64,000 bases of DNA from Rhizaria sp. SCN 62-66 (taxonomy: Eukaryota; Rhizaria, unplaced): assembly GCA_001724265.1 (NCBI GenBank), contig MEDY01000056.1:1-64000 (forward strand), read 5' to 3'. The notes below the pieces were generated by a model, which was not told where the DNA came from, did no database searches, and saw nothing but the letters and a program-made list of their open reading frames with translations. Positions 9,901 through 19,700 of the stretch are shown piece by piece (position 1 is the stretch's first letter; each line of letters starts with the position of its first letter). Position numbers and translations under genes: made by a program.

Positions 9901-12900
9901 GCGATGAAGTTAAGCCGTGAATGAGCTCAACAAGCGCGTTGCCAACAAGCGTCTGCGGGGGTGGCACGCGCGCCGCTGTCGCAACCTGCACTGCGTTGTC
10001 GCCACCAGCGACGGCTGTGACCGAGTCTGGCGCAGCGCGGGGCAGCACAGGAAGCGCTGACCAGCGACGGCGCTCGCTCTCGAGGGCCTCCGCTGCCGCA
10101 GTCGCCGCAGCCGCAGCGGCCTTGTTTTTGATCTTAGCGCTCGCGGCTAGCGTCGCGGCGCTTGCAAGCGGGCGCGCGCCGGCGGCACCGGCGAGACCTA
10201 TACCCGCCGAAGTCCCGCGCCTGTGGTTGCCACCAGCGATGTGATGCGCTGCGGGGTTGGCGGCAGGAGCGAGGGTGGCAAAGCCGGAGGACGGAGTGAA
10301 GCGGAGACTGGCCGGGCTCTTGCCGCGGCCGCGCGAGGGCACGACAAACGCGCGCCACGCGTCAGCGTCGCTGTCATGGTCACGGCCACCATGCGGCGAC
10401 TCTGCGTTGGCTGGCGCGTGCGAGCTGCCCAGCGTACGTTGCACAGCCGAGGCCGCTGCAGCCGCAGCCGCAGGCGACGGGGTCAACATTGTCAGCGCCG
10501 GGTCGTCTCCGAGCGCGCTGGCGACCGAGGGGCCGCTGACTGCGAGGACGCGGGAGACGAATAGCTCACGCAGCGAGGAAAGATAAAGACTGAACAGGTC
10601 AGGGGTGACTGTGAGCAGCGAGAGAAGCGACGGGCCAGCTGCACCAGTCGAGGCAAGCAGCGGCAAGTGGCAGCGAACGGTAAGATTGATGGTGCGACTG
10701 CCAAGGGAGTTGATAGGCGAGAGCATTGCGTGTGCTAAGAGAGACACACGCGATGCAACAGACTCTGCCCACCGGTTCACAGTCGCCTTGCCGCCACCAC
10801 TGACGATCAATGCGTTAGGGCTCGCACTACTCATAGCGGACACGGACGCAGCAGTGCGAGCGGCAGCAGCGGCCACATGCGCCCTCATGGGCGCAATCCA
10901 CGACAACAAAACAGCGCTGTTGTCGTCGTCGTAGTCGTCGCCGTTGTCATATTCCACAACAGCGCCTGTCGGTGCTTGAGCGTACTTTGTGATGATCGAT
11001 GTGGGAAGCGCATATAGTTGCTTCAGCACCCTCTCAGAGGTGGCATCAGCGTCCGCAAGCACAGCGGCGACTGCGCACACGTCTTCGGCTGCCGCCACGT
11101 CATCGTAATCGTCGCCGGTGCCGTCGCCGTTGCCGACCTGGTTGGCGCGGACGGGAAGCCACGGCCACGGGCAAAGGAGTGGGGCGGGCGGAATAGGCGG
11201 CAGCAATACGTTGCTGTTCGATGGCGACGTGCCCTTACGCCGTGCCTCGGCGTCACCGTAAAGCTCATTGCCGTCGTCATAAGCAGCATCTTCGTCTTCG
11301 TCTTCGTTGTCATCGTCGTCGTCGACCATGGTTGCCCTCCACGCAGCAAGCGCGCCTCGAGCAATTGTATCCAGTGCGTCGCCGCCCGCGCTGCTATTGT
11401 TGGGGTTGCCGCCGCCCTTGCGCAGTCCGCTTTGGCCCGCAGCACCGACGTCACGAGGGGTCACTGCAGTGACACCGCCAGCGGCAGCGGCGTTGTTGGC
11501 AGAGCCTGTGGCCAAACGCAGCGCGCTCCCGACGGCGGCGTCGAGCGCGGAGCCCACGGCTTCGCCCAGACCGCCGGTGCCCCATAATGAAGAGGCGGGA
11601 GTCTCGGCCGCGACCACTGTCACAAACGACGCCGCACCGGTGTTCGGCGCGCCATTGGCGCTGGTCGAAGGAGTGGCGAGCGAGGCCGGTTGAGCACATG
11701 CAAGGTAGATGAGCGCGTACTCTTCGAGCTCGGGTGCAGCAAGCAGAGACGGCGCATCTGCGGCTGCGGCGGCGGCGAGTGAAGTGACGGCAGTGGCGAC
11801 CGCGGCGACGGACGCGGGGGCGAGCGCACGGTTGCCGGTCGCCTTGTTGGCGCTTGCAGGAGAAGCCGTCGTTGCAGTGGCGGCGACAAGAGCGCGGAGC
11901 TGCGCGTATTGCTCGCGCAACCGGTCCCCCGTCTCTTTACTATTGTCCTCGCTATGAAGCAGCGCCGCAGCCTCCTCGAGCGCGGAGCGAGCCACGGCGG
12001 CGACGCTGGCCCCGTCTGCCGCAGTGGCAGAAAGCGTGCCGGGCGCCGTGAGGGCGAGTATGCGCTGCACCAAAGTCAGGCCGCCACCGCAGCTGTCGCA
12101 GTCGTCGCCGTTGGTCGAGTCCGCGGTGGCGAGAGCGCGGAGGGCGCCCACCGCCACTAGCGGCAGCGGGAGGCGGGCGAGACTCTGCGCCAGCGCGCCC
12201 GAGTCCGCAGTGGCGACAGCCAGCGCGGCGGCGGCAGGGGTGCGCGGCTCCGCGAACAGCGATGACGGCAGCGTCGTAAGCCACGGCTGCTGCGGCGCCG
12301 CTGCGGCGGAGTGCGAGGGGTCGTGAGACGCTGCTGAGTGAGGCGCGGCGGCGTCTGCTGCAGAGGCAAACGCAGCAAGCGCCGTGAAGCGGGCAAGCGC
12401 CGCCGCAGGGGCATTGCTGCCGCTGCCGTTGCTGCTCTGCGCTTGCTGCACTTGCGGCTGCGGGTCAGAGTCCGCATGTGAAGGGGACATTGTGAGCTCG
12501 CATGCAGCCACCCCGCCCAGCGCAGAAGCCGCCGCATTCATAGCACGCCTGTCCGCGCCTGAGCACTCAGCGGCGCTGTCGTTCGCGTAGCAGTGCAGCA
12601 GCGACGCAGCCTGCGTGATGCGCGCAACTGTGAGCAGCTGCAGCGGCGTCGGAGAGGCTAGCAGCAGCCGCATCGCAGCCGCACGTGCGCTGCTGCTGTT
12701 GGGGCGCGCGCTATCAGAACCTTCTTCGTTCTCATCATAATCGTCATCCTCACCATTGTCGTTGCCGATATCACCGGTTTCGAGCCATACGAGCTCGGTC
12801 GCAGCCACCGCGCCCACCGTCGCACCGACGCCGACACTACCCACGCCTTCGTCGCTCGCGGCGAGAAACGGGCGCAGCAGAGCCGCCACGGCGGCGGGCG

Positions 12901-15900
12901 TGGCGCGCGACGGGGCGGGGGTGACCGTGGGCTCGCCGTCGCTCGGGCACCGCCACCCGCGCGGCTGCGGCGGCGCCAGCGGCAGCGGGACACCGTTCGC
13001 AGTCTCCGCGTTCGCGTTGGAGTTCGTACCGGCGCTAGATACGGCGCTAAAGCTAGAGCGAGAACGTGCGTTTGAGCCAGCGGACACGGGGAATAAAGGG
13101 CGACGTGCAGCTGCGATGGAGAGATAGTCGCTAAGCAGGGACGCGGCGAGGGCGCGCAATGACAGTGTAACAGATGACGAGTACTCGGCTAAGGGGTCGC
13201 GCGCAAGTGTAAGTGCGAGCGGGGTTGTTGAAGGGACTGCGCTAGATGCGACCGACGCAAGAACTGCGTTCAAGTCAGTCGCACAGAGAGACGCACGCAC
13301 GAGCGACTGAGACAACACGGTTGCCGCCGCGTTGTTGCCCCCGCCCGAATTACTGGGTGCAGCGCACGCAGCAGCGGCGCCCGTCACAGCGGCCGCTTCG
13401 GAGGCCGCGATGGCGCCAATCCAGCGTGCTACGGCCGTTGTCGCTGCAGATGCAGGAGCTTGTGGAGCAGCGCCAGTGCCAGCAACGGCCGCCAGCGCGC
13501 TTGCAACAGCGGATACAAACGGCGTCGCCGCGCTCGCATTCGAAGTCGCACTGTCGGATAAGAGAGTGGAGACAGCGGGCGACGCCAACAGCGCATCACC
13601 GGCAAGTGTGGCAAGCAGAGTGACTGTCGGCAGATGCAGGAAGCTGCCTGCAGTCGCTGGGGACGCAGCGCAAGCAACAGCGGGAGGCGAGAAAAGGAGC
13701 GAAAGTAGAGTTGCGCGGGCGGCGCGTGCCAGTGCGCTGACAGAGACGGAGCTTATGTGAGCAGCGCGTTGCTCAGCAAATATTGAGATTTCCAACGGAT
13801 GTGCAGCTGTGTTAGCATTTGACGTGACAGGAGAAGTCTGACTCACGTCGCATGCAGCATTGCACGCAGTCGCAAGCGTCGACAGCACATAAACCAGCGG
13901 CGCGGCGCCGCTGCAATCACCGTGGTCGAATTCGACATTGCTCGCGATACTAATGTCGCTATTATCAGTCACCACCGTGGCCAGCCGAGTGAGGTGCGCA
14001 ATGCGCGCCGACTGCAGCAAGCATGCCGCGGTCGGATACAGCGCCAGCGCCGCGTCGATACCGTCCTTCACGGTCTCGACCCCGACGCGGACACCGGAGC
14101 TGTCGCCGTCAGAGCTGTCCGCAAGCTCGGAAGCGGCAAGCTCCAGCGCGCCCTCGGGCAGCGTGAGCGTCTCAGACGCCACGGCCAGGTGCTTACCGCA
14201 GTCCGCCACAGCGCGCGCCAGCGCCTTGTGCGGCGAGACGCCGGCCGCCAGCCAGCCCTCGAGCGCGGCGGCTGCAGGGGCCGCGGCGCGCGCCGAGAGC
14301 CACTGCAGCGGCCACAGGAGCCCTGCGTTAAGCGCGGCGGATAGCGTCAGGGACGCGGACACCGGGACGCGCACGCGCACGGGCGACGGCACAGCTGCAT
14401 GGAAGGAAGCGGCGTTCGCGGCATTTGTTGTCGTGACGATGCTGTCTTGCTTCGCGCCAAGAGCGCCCCACTTCTGCGCGGTGCTGGCGCCTATGTCACC
14501 AGCTTCCGCAGCAGCCAAGTCAGAACCAGCGGTGTTCTTGGCGCCGGATTTGGCCTTGCGCTGCCGCACTCCGTCGCTATTGCGCCGTGAGTCGCCGTCA
14601 TCGCCATCGTCGCCGTCGCTGTCACTGGCGCCGGTGGCGGCGCTGCGGTCGCGGCCGCTGTCGGCGCCATAGAGCCAGCGCTGACGCCAGACCTGCAGCG
14701 CGCGCGACGGGCGCGGCTGCTGCTGCGGGGGCAAGTGCGCCGTGCTGGGGTTCTGCCGCACAACCGCCCAGTGCAGACTCTCGACACCGCTCAGAGTCGT
14801 CTCCACCTTCGCATTCAACTGTTGCTGCTGCGGCTGCTGCTGACGTAACAGGCGCTGCTCACGGTCTTTGTTGGCGAGCTCGCGAATCTCCCCTTTGCAC
14901 GCCTCCGCGAGCGTGAGCGCCCCCACAGAAATCAGCTGCGCGTGAACACCCTGCGGCACAAGCGCGCGCAGCGCGCCCAGCGCCGCCGCGCGCGCAGCGG
15001 CCCGCGCTGCGCCCTCCGCCGCGTCCATCGCCGCCTTGTCGCGGCTGCTGCCCGTCAGCGCCGCCGCCATCGCGCCCTCCGCGCTCGCACCCACGTCGCC
15101 GCACGCACTGTGCGTCGCGGCCGTCGCGGAGGCTTCGTCGCCGCCCCAGCCCGCGGCGTCAGCGGCGGCGTCGACGCGCGCCCTGAGCTGCGTCTGCAGC
15201 CGCGCGCTAGCGCTGTGCACGTGCCCGAGCAGCCGCAGCAGCGTCGCGGGTAGCGGCGGGGCGCCGGAGGCGGCGGCGCTGCTCGCGACGGCGGCGGCGC
15301 GCGCGGCAGCAGACGCAGTGGCGGCCGCCTCGCTGGTCACACTCGAGCTTAAGCTGGGGCCGGCGCTACTGACACTGGCGCTGACACCGGCGCCGGCGCG
15401 CGCAGCGTCAGTGGCCGCCTCCGCGGCTGCGGCCGCGCGGGCGGCCGCGAGCACCGCGTCGCGCGGGCACGCCAGCGCCACGGCGTCGCAGAGCAGAAAG
15501 CTGAGCCGCGCCACCGCGCGCGTCGCCGCGGGCATGGTGGTGGCGGCCGCGGCGGCCAGGTCCGCAGCGGCCGCGGCGCAACGGGCGTCGGCATCCCGCA
15601 GCCGCAGCAGCTGTGCGCCCGTGGGGGTCGCGGGGGCCGCGGCGGCGACGGCGGCCGCGGCGGCGGCGGCCTCGGCGTAGACGGAGCGGTTGGCCGCCAG
15701 CTCGGCCTCGGCGGCGGCGAGCGCGGCCTCGACTGCGGCGCCGCGGTCGCGCCAGACTGCCAGTACCTCGCCGTAGCCGGCCGCGGCGGCCACGGCGAGC
15801 GCGGCGCCGTCTGGGACCGGCGCGGCAGGCGGCGCAAGGGCGGTGAGGGCGGCGGCGTGGTGCGCGCGCGCGGTCGCGGCGGCGGCGTCGCAGGAGGTGA

Positions 15901-16207
15901 GGAGCGAGGACGCGTCTTCGCGGATCGAGGCGAGCGCGGCCGAGAGCGACGCGTGGTGCGCTGGCAGCTGCGCGGCGAGCGCAGAGAGGGAGCCAGAGAG
16001 CGAGGACTCGGCGGAGGAGAGCGCGGAGGCCGTGGCCGCGAGAGAGGCTGATGTGGGGTAGCCCGGGGAGGACGGGGAGGGCAGAGGGAGCAGGGCGGCC
16101 GTGGAGGCGTCGAGCGAGGACCGCAGCGCGCGGGCCGCGACCGGATCGCTTTCTACAGGCATGGTGGGCGCGGGCGGGGAGCCCGCGGGTGACGTCAACG
16201 ACGACAT
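6989..16207 (-). CDS. Giant Ala-rich protein, putative CATCHR tether (RINT1/ZW10-like)
   Basis: One uninterrupted frame of 3072 residues from ATG 16207 to TAA, mostly alanine/serine helices. The N-terminal 200 residues alternate hydrophobic helices with LPAHHASLSAAL-type heptads. The last 250 residues are less biased: a helical stretch with LFPKTVSAL, then LEDAKQRL and a terminal LLEWGVRGVTVEEAVSLL, which recalls the end of the RINT1/TIP20 family (a Leu-Gly-Ile turn followed by a Glu-Val-Leu-rich helix). After that comes an acidic tail with three tryptophan motifs: DDGWDAF, NDWGNAWDAL and DDMAWDIDL. Such acidic Trp motifs bind COPI coat in yeast Dsl1. I infer a role in Golgi-to-ER vesicle tethering. 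The gene is certain; the family is tentative and other CATCHR proteins (ZW10, exocyst) remain possible. Confidence 0.4.
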   Translation of the reverse strand: MSSLTSPAGSPPAPTMPVESDPVAARALRSSLDASTAALLPLPSPSSPGYPTSASLAATASALSSAESSLSGSLSALAAQLPAHHASLSAALASIREDASSLLTSCDAAAATARAHHAAALTALAPPAAPVPDGAALAVAAAAGYGEVLAVWRDRGAAVEAALAAAEAELAANRSVYAEAAAAAAAVAAAAPATPTGAQLLRLRDADARCAAAAADLAAAAATTMPAATRAVARLSFLLCDAVALACPRDAVLAAARAAAAAEAATDAARAGAGVSASVSSAGPSLSSSVTSEAAATASAAARAAAVASSAAASGAPPLPATLLRLLGHVHSASARLQTQLRARVDAAADAAGWGGDEASATAATHSACGDVGASAEGAMAAALTGSSRDKAAMDAAEGAARAAARAAALGALRALVPQGVHAQLISVGALTLAEACKGEIRELANKDREQRLLRQQQPQQQQLNAKVETTLSGVESLHWAVVRQNPSTAHLPPQQQPRPSRALQVWRQRWLYGADSGRDRSAATGASDSDGDDGDDGDSRRNSDGVRQRKAKSGAKNTAGSDLAAAEAGDIGASTAQKWGALGAKQDSIVTTTNAANAASFHAAVPSPVRVRVPVSASLTLSAALNAGLLWPLQWLSARAAAPAAAALEGWLAAGVSPHKALARAVADCGKHLAVASETLTLPEGALELAASELADSSDGDSSGVRVGVETVKDGIDAALALYPTAACLLQSARIAHLTRLATVVTDNSDISIASNVEFDHGDCSGAAPLVYVLSTLATACNAACDVSQTSPVTSNANTAAHPLEISIFAEQRAAHISSVSVSALARAARATLLSLLFSPPAVACAASPATAGSFLHLPTVTLLATLAGDALLASPAVSTLLSDSATSNASAATPFVSAVASALAAVAGTGAAPQAPASAATTAVARWIGAIAASEAAAVTGAAAACAAPSNSGGGNNAAATVLSQSLVRASLCATDLNAVLASVASSAVPSTTPLALTLARDPLAEYSSSVTLSLRALAASLLSDYLSIAAARRPLFPVSAGSNARSRSSFSAVSSAGTNSNANAETANGVPLPLAPPQPRGWRCPSDGEPTVTPAPSRATPAAVAALLRPFLAASDEGVGSVGVGATVGAVAATELVWLETGDIGNDNGEDDDYDENEEGSDSARPNSSSARAAAMRLLLASPTPLQLLTVARITQAASLLHCYANDSAAECSGADRRAMNAAASALGGVAACELTMSPSHADSDPQPQVQQAQSSNGSGSNAPAAALARFTALAAFASAADAAAPHSAASHDPSHSAAAAPQQPWLTTLPSSLFAEPRTPAAAALAVATADSGALAQSLARLPLPLVAVGALRALATADSTNGDDCDSCGGGLTLVQRILALTAPGTLSATAADGASVAAVARSALEEAAALLHSEDNSKETGDRLREQYAQLRALVAATATTASPASANKATGNRALAPASVAAVATAVTSLAAAAAADAPSLLAAPELEEYALIYLACAQPASLATPSTSANGAPNTGAASFVTVVAAETPASSLWGTGGLGEAVGSALDAAVGSALRLATGSANNAAAAGGVTAVTPRDVGAAGQSGLRKGGGNPNNSSAGGDALDTIARGALAAWRATMVDDDDDNEDEDEDAAYDDGNELYGDAEARRKGTSPSNSNVLLPPIPPAPLLCPWPWLPVRANQVGNGDGTGDDYDDVAAAEDVCAVAAVLADADATSERVLKQLYALPTSIITKYAQAPTGAVVEYDNGDDYDDDNSAVLLSWIAPMRAHVAAAAARTAASVSAMSSASPNALIVSGGGKATVNRWAESVASRVSLLAHAMLSPINSLGSRTINLTVRCHLPLLASTGAAGPSLLSLLTVTPDLFSLYLSSLRELFVSRVLAVSGPSVASALGDDPALTMLTPSPAAAAAAASAVQRTLGSSHAPANAESPHGGRDHDSDADAWRAFVVPSRGRGKSPASLRFTPSSGFATLAPAANPAAHHIAGGNHRRGTSAGIGLAGAAGARPLASAATLAASAKIKNKAAAAAATAAAEALESERRRWSALPVLPRAAPDSVTAVAGGDNAVQVATAARVPPPQTLVGNALVELIHGLTSSLAPARLPAAAKLQIIFQAVAPTLKTVAAALWTRLRRLDAAAAAFTTAAATGLLADAAATAAAAATAAAASTGTGGVGFMSLLARAARAGAGGATDGTKTAGDSVFVPFASASAAVMGGDADALSPSEFLTGVSVVVATAQQLHAATASGATSGVLATGVANMAALVPAYALMLRARARERLWTAARDALLAVFAPDVTDIGRRSKSKSSENNHKRCLTAASDASTNLLVVPALLTPSVAAGVSPAAVALLLQTLLAPPQPSASDLVTATVTDIPALLRREQAWVSATVQAWAKVDSALAAATANSVNGVSASANALADAWSAVVAVAAASGSGNGHNAPAQARRAMLAATAVTAGGSVGAAVALVRSYTRTGTGSDRGLAQHLASSTITANVASDAGVSSFSFFAPFRRDCESVMAAGARALSDHITSLFIAGSSGYAAAVAQLSQRAYDSDRNAIRRARSAADAATTCGGATGAAAAAALAPNAPRALMTAVDAAEREQAKRERAVLRAVRDTATKQQRAAAAAWGATHTDVTFRHQLAAQANNKAGQTSPRNAVATGDDANDHDEDEIAPVLVAPLTLLSSLSALLLRHTAAATAQRVWLDVCARLDTYLFNAWAAPPPGASMHPRARVRVARDALAVIALASERCNALEAAAASTALGDDCSVAAAGAGWTRDPRWREQLSQSPWARARVLPLSAAGLFPKTVSALVVWSMDATTHHVLLDVATAARDVAAAVAALPATDRAAAAAATTAAGARGGWSAGRRAVSLEEEETVWAVAGTLEDAKQRLASAAALPQPLLEWGVRGVTVEEAVSLLQTHLKSLPPVAAQRGDDDSEGEGEREQGGAVSGFGFIDDGWDAFPTRNIQQQQRQPQQQWQQTAQFDGGRDHKEDNRSVSSHAPAPAAAKPDRTPMTNNNDWGNAWDALAPVAAAPAVLASVPTSAPVATFGTSAPTAPAATKNDDMAWDIDLS

Positions 16208-16767
16208 GTGCAGTTTGCTGTCGTCGATTTTTTGGGTTGTTCTGTGAGCTGGGCGGGCGATATCAAGAGAGAGAGGGGGACGAGTCAGCAGTGAAGAGCA
16301 AGATATTTGAGTTTGATATGAACATGTAGACAACACATATTAGAAATGCAAACAACTAGTCAATAGTGAATTTGCAATTAATTCTACCAAGTTCAGCCTG
16401 ATTCAAAATAACGGACGTTTTGCTTCCGTTCTAGGCCCTTGATTTGGTGATGACTTGTGAGGCTGATCTTTGTTGGTGCACTCGGCGATGACCGTTGAGT
16501 TAGGCAGCACGTTTCAAGTCACAAGTGCGCACGATACCAAACAATACCCATCAATAGTTTTACTAAGGTATTTTTGCAATACAAATAATGCATATGATAC
16601 GATCAAATCGAAGTCTATGTATCGGTATGCCTTGCAAAGGCATGGTTGTCAGCTGTAACAAAACAAAGCTCGTCGCACAGCTGATCACGTTAAGCTAATA
16701 TAACATCCTAAAAACAGATAATTGAAAGTACAAACATAACATAAATATACAGATTGCGCGTTATTAC
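16208..16767. other. Spacer between the CATCHR-like gene and PIG-V
   Basis: AT-rich spacer of 560 bases between two minus-strand genes. It should contain the PIG-V 3' UTR and the promoter of the CATCHR-like gene. I see no other gene or RNA. Confidence 0.5.
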
Positions 16768-19700
16768 TTATGTCCACGGCAGGAACATGACGAACAACGC
16801 CGTGCCGAGGAGCGTGTAGACCGCGACCCACAGTCCCACGGGGCCGGACTCGAACACAAGCCTACACAGCAGCCATCCCGCCTGCGCGCACGCAGCCGCA
16901 ACAAGGCTCAGCCCCGCAGCAGCACGCGTGGACAGAGCGCTCAAGTGGCCAGCACGGCCGCCGCCCCTGCCCCTGCCGCCCGAGCCCGCCGCCGCTGCTT
17001 GTTGGAGCTGCGTGGCCGTCGTGAGGACGTTGCAGCACTCTTGCCCGAACCCACTGTTGACGCCCACGCGCGCTGCGAGCGCGCCGGCGTCGGTCTGCCG
17101 CAGCGCCTCGGCGTGCCGCAGCCGCGCACTCGCCAGCCGCGCCCTCAGCCCGCCCTGCGAGCGGGTCTCTGGCTGAGAGCGCGAAAGCGGCTGCGCCTGC
17201 GAGCCGACAGCCTGTGCGCCCGTCTGCTGCTGAGCTTTCGCCCTCGGCCTGGCGTTGAGCGCAAAGCGCGCGAGCGCCCAGTACAGCGCGGGACACGCCG
17301 AGAGAAACCGTGTGGCGACTTGAACGTGCATGACCGTGAGCGCGGTGACCGTGAGCACCAGGATGTGGCCCCAGTAGGGCAACTCGGCGATCGAGGTCGC
17401 GATGTCGCTGTACAGCGCGGTCGTCACACCGGTCGGATTGCTTTCAGGGGCGCTATGACTGGACTGCAAATGCGAGTGACTGTGGGCAGCGCGGGTAGAG
17501 ACAGTAAACGCGGCAGTCGGTGCCGCCGCGGGGCGCGCGTGGCCACTGGCGTGGCCACTGTTGATGGCGTCAGAAAGAGCGACCGCGTTGCCAATGGCAG
17601 CTGCTCCCGCGATTGACTTGGAACTCGTCAATGCGTTCGCGACGACGCCATCGCCATCATCGTCGTCATCGTCATTGCCATCACCATCGCCGTCGTAGGT
17701 CGCGCTGTGGCGAGAGGAGAGCGTCAAGGGCAGTGACCTGTTGGCACCGAGGCTCGGCACGGGCGACAACATTTCCTTCAGGTTGCCGAACCTGTCCACA
17801 TACGTGCCCCTGCTCTTGCTCGTGTCAATCTGCAGATCTACCCGACTATTGCCCACCATGCACTTAGCGCAGCTACGCTTCCCCGTCATTGTCCGCGCCA
17901 AGCCCGCCGCCGCGGCCCCGGCCGCCGCCGCCGCGGCTACTGCGGCGGCCTCGTCCTCGGAGGCGACCCCGAGCCCCGCCGCCGCGGCCTGCGCGCGCGC
18001 ACCGGCGGCCGCGTCCCCGACCTCGGCCGCCGCGGCGAGCGCGCGCAGCCAGGCGAGCGCGCCCCAGAACACCGCCAGCAGCGCGGGCGCCGCGAGGAGG
18101 AAGTTGGGGAGCTGCGCGGGCGTGTAGTAGGCGAAGAGCCCAAGGCCCCAGAAGCGTGCCTGCAGGGAGGAGTAGACCGACAGAGGCGGGAACGGGGTCC
18201 AGGGCAGCGTGACGTAGACGTGCCGACGACGGCGGGGCCTGCTGCTGGTCATGACTCTGCCAGCGCCGGAGCCGGTGCCGGTGCTGGCGCTGGCGAGACC
18301 GCTGGCGTAGCTGTCGATGTCGCTGTCGGCGTACAAGGTCGCGGTGTTCGAGGTCAGCGTAAGCACTCCGTGCGCCTGCGCCTGCGAGTCTAGCTGAGCC
18401 TGTGACCGCGACTGTAAGCCAGTGACCGTGGGCAGTTCGACGGTGACTGCAGTGAGCGAGTACGGGTGCACGGTGCCCTCAGTAAGCAGCTCTTCGCCGG
18501 TGAACGCGAAGGCAAAGCGACGCTCGCTGGCCAGTGTCGCAATGACGGCGGCGCGACGAGCGAGCGCGGACGCACTTTCATCATCGGCAACAGAAGCTCT
18601 TCCACTCTCCCCAGCTGCAGAGTCATCACTCGCACCATTGCCGCTGCCGCCAGAGTCGCTGTGGCCGTCGCCGCGGTAGGTGCGTCCCTCGTACGTCACG
18701 CTGCCGTCGTCGTCGGTGACGGGGGAGGCGCCGTCGAACTGGGACAGGAACGGCCGGCCGATCCGAGCCAGCCACCCGCCATTGCTTGCCGCACTCGCAC
18801 TCAGTTGTCCGGAAGCAGCAGCGGAGGCAGCGGCAGCGGCGGCGGCTGCGACTTCGGCGGTGGCCTTGTCGGTCGCGGTCCTGGGTACAAACGCCGGGGC
18901 CAGTGCGTCCGCCGCCGCCGCGGCCTGCTCCACACGGGGCGCGACCGCGAGCTGCAGCGCCGCCCCCAGCAGCGCCTCGGCGGCGTCGCAGAGCGCCGAG
19001 GCCGGCAGCAGCGGCAGCAGCGAGGGCTCGCCGCGCGCGGGGCACGAGAGGCGGAAGGTCAGCGCGCCGGCGCCGCGGCAGTAGGGCGGGACCACGGGCG
19101 CGGGCGCGGCGGCGAACTGCGCCGCGGCGGGGGATGTTTCTGTCAGAGGGGCCAGGGGCAAAGGGGGCACGGTCAGAGAGGGCGACGGTGATGGCGCGGG
19201 CGCGGCGTAGGGCGCGGCGCGGAGGGGCGCGAACGCGTCGTGCGGGTGCGCCGGGTAGCAGTGGCGCGCGTAGGCAAACGATTGGACGAAGACCACGGGC
19301 GCTGCAATGAGGAGCACCGACGTGAAAGTCATCGAGATGAGTTTGCGCACAATCATGACGACCTTGAACCAGTTGAACGCCGTGTGCGCATACACTGTGC
19401 AGTTCGCAGATGACTACGAGGATGACGACGGTGGTGATAGAGATCCAGCCTCGTCAGAGCCGCTGTCGCGCGCGCTCCGGGACGAGCCCCGCTTCGACTT
19501 GCGCCCGCTGCGGCCGCTGCTGGAAGTTTGGCCGGCCCGGGCGGAGCGAGGGCGCTGCTGAGACGCTGTCGCCACAGCTACAGCCGCAAACGCCTCCGCG
19601 GGGGTGATGGAGAAGGACGACGAGTGCGAGTGCACATAGCCAGTGTACGCGCCGCCGCCAGCGCCTATGAGGAGGCCCGCAGACTCGATGTCGGTCGCGT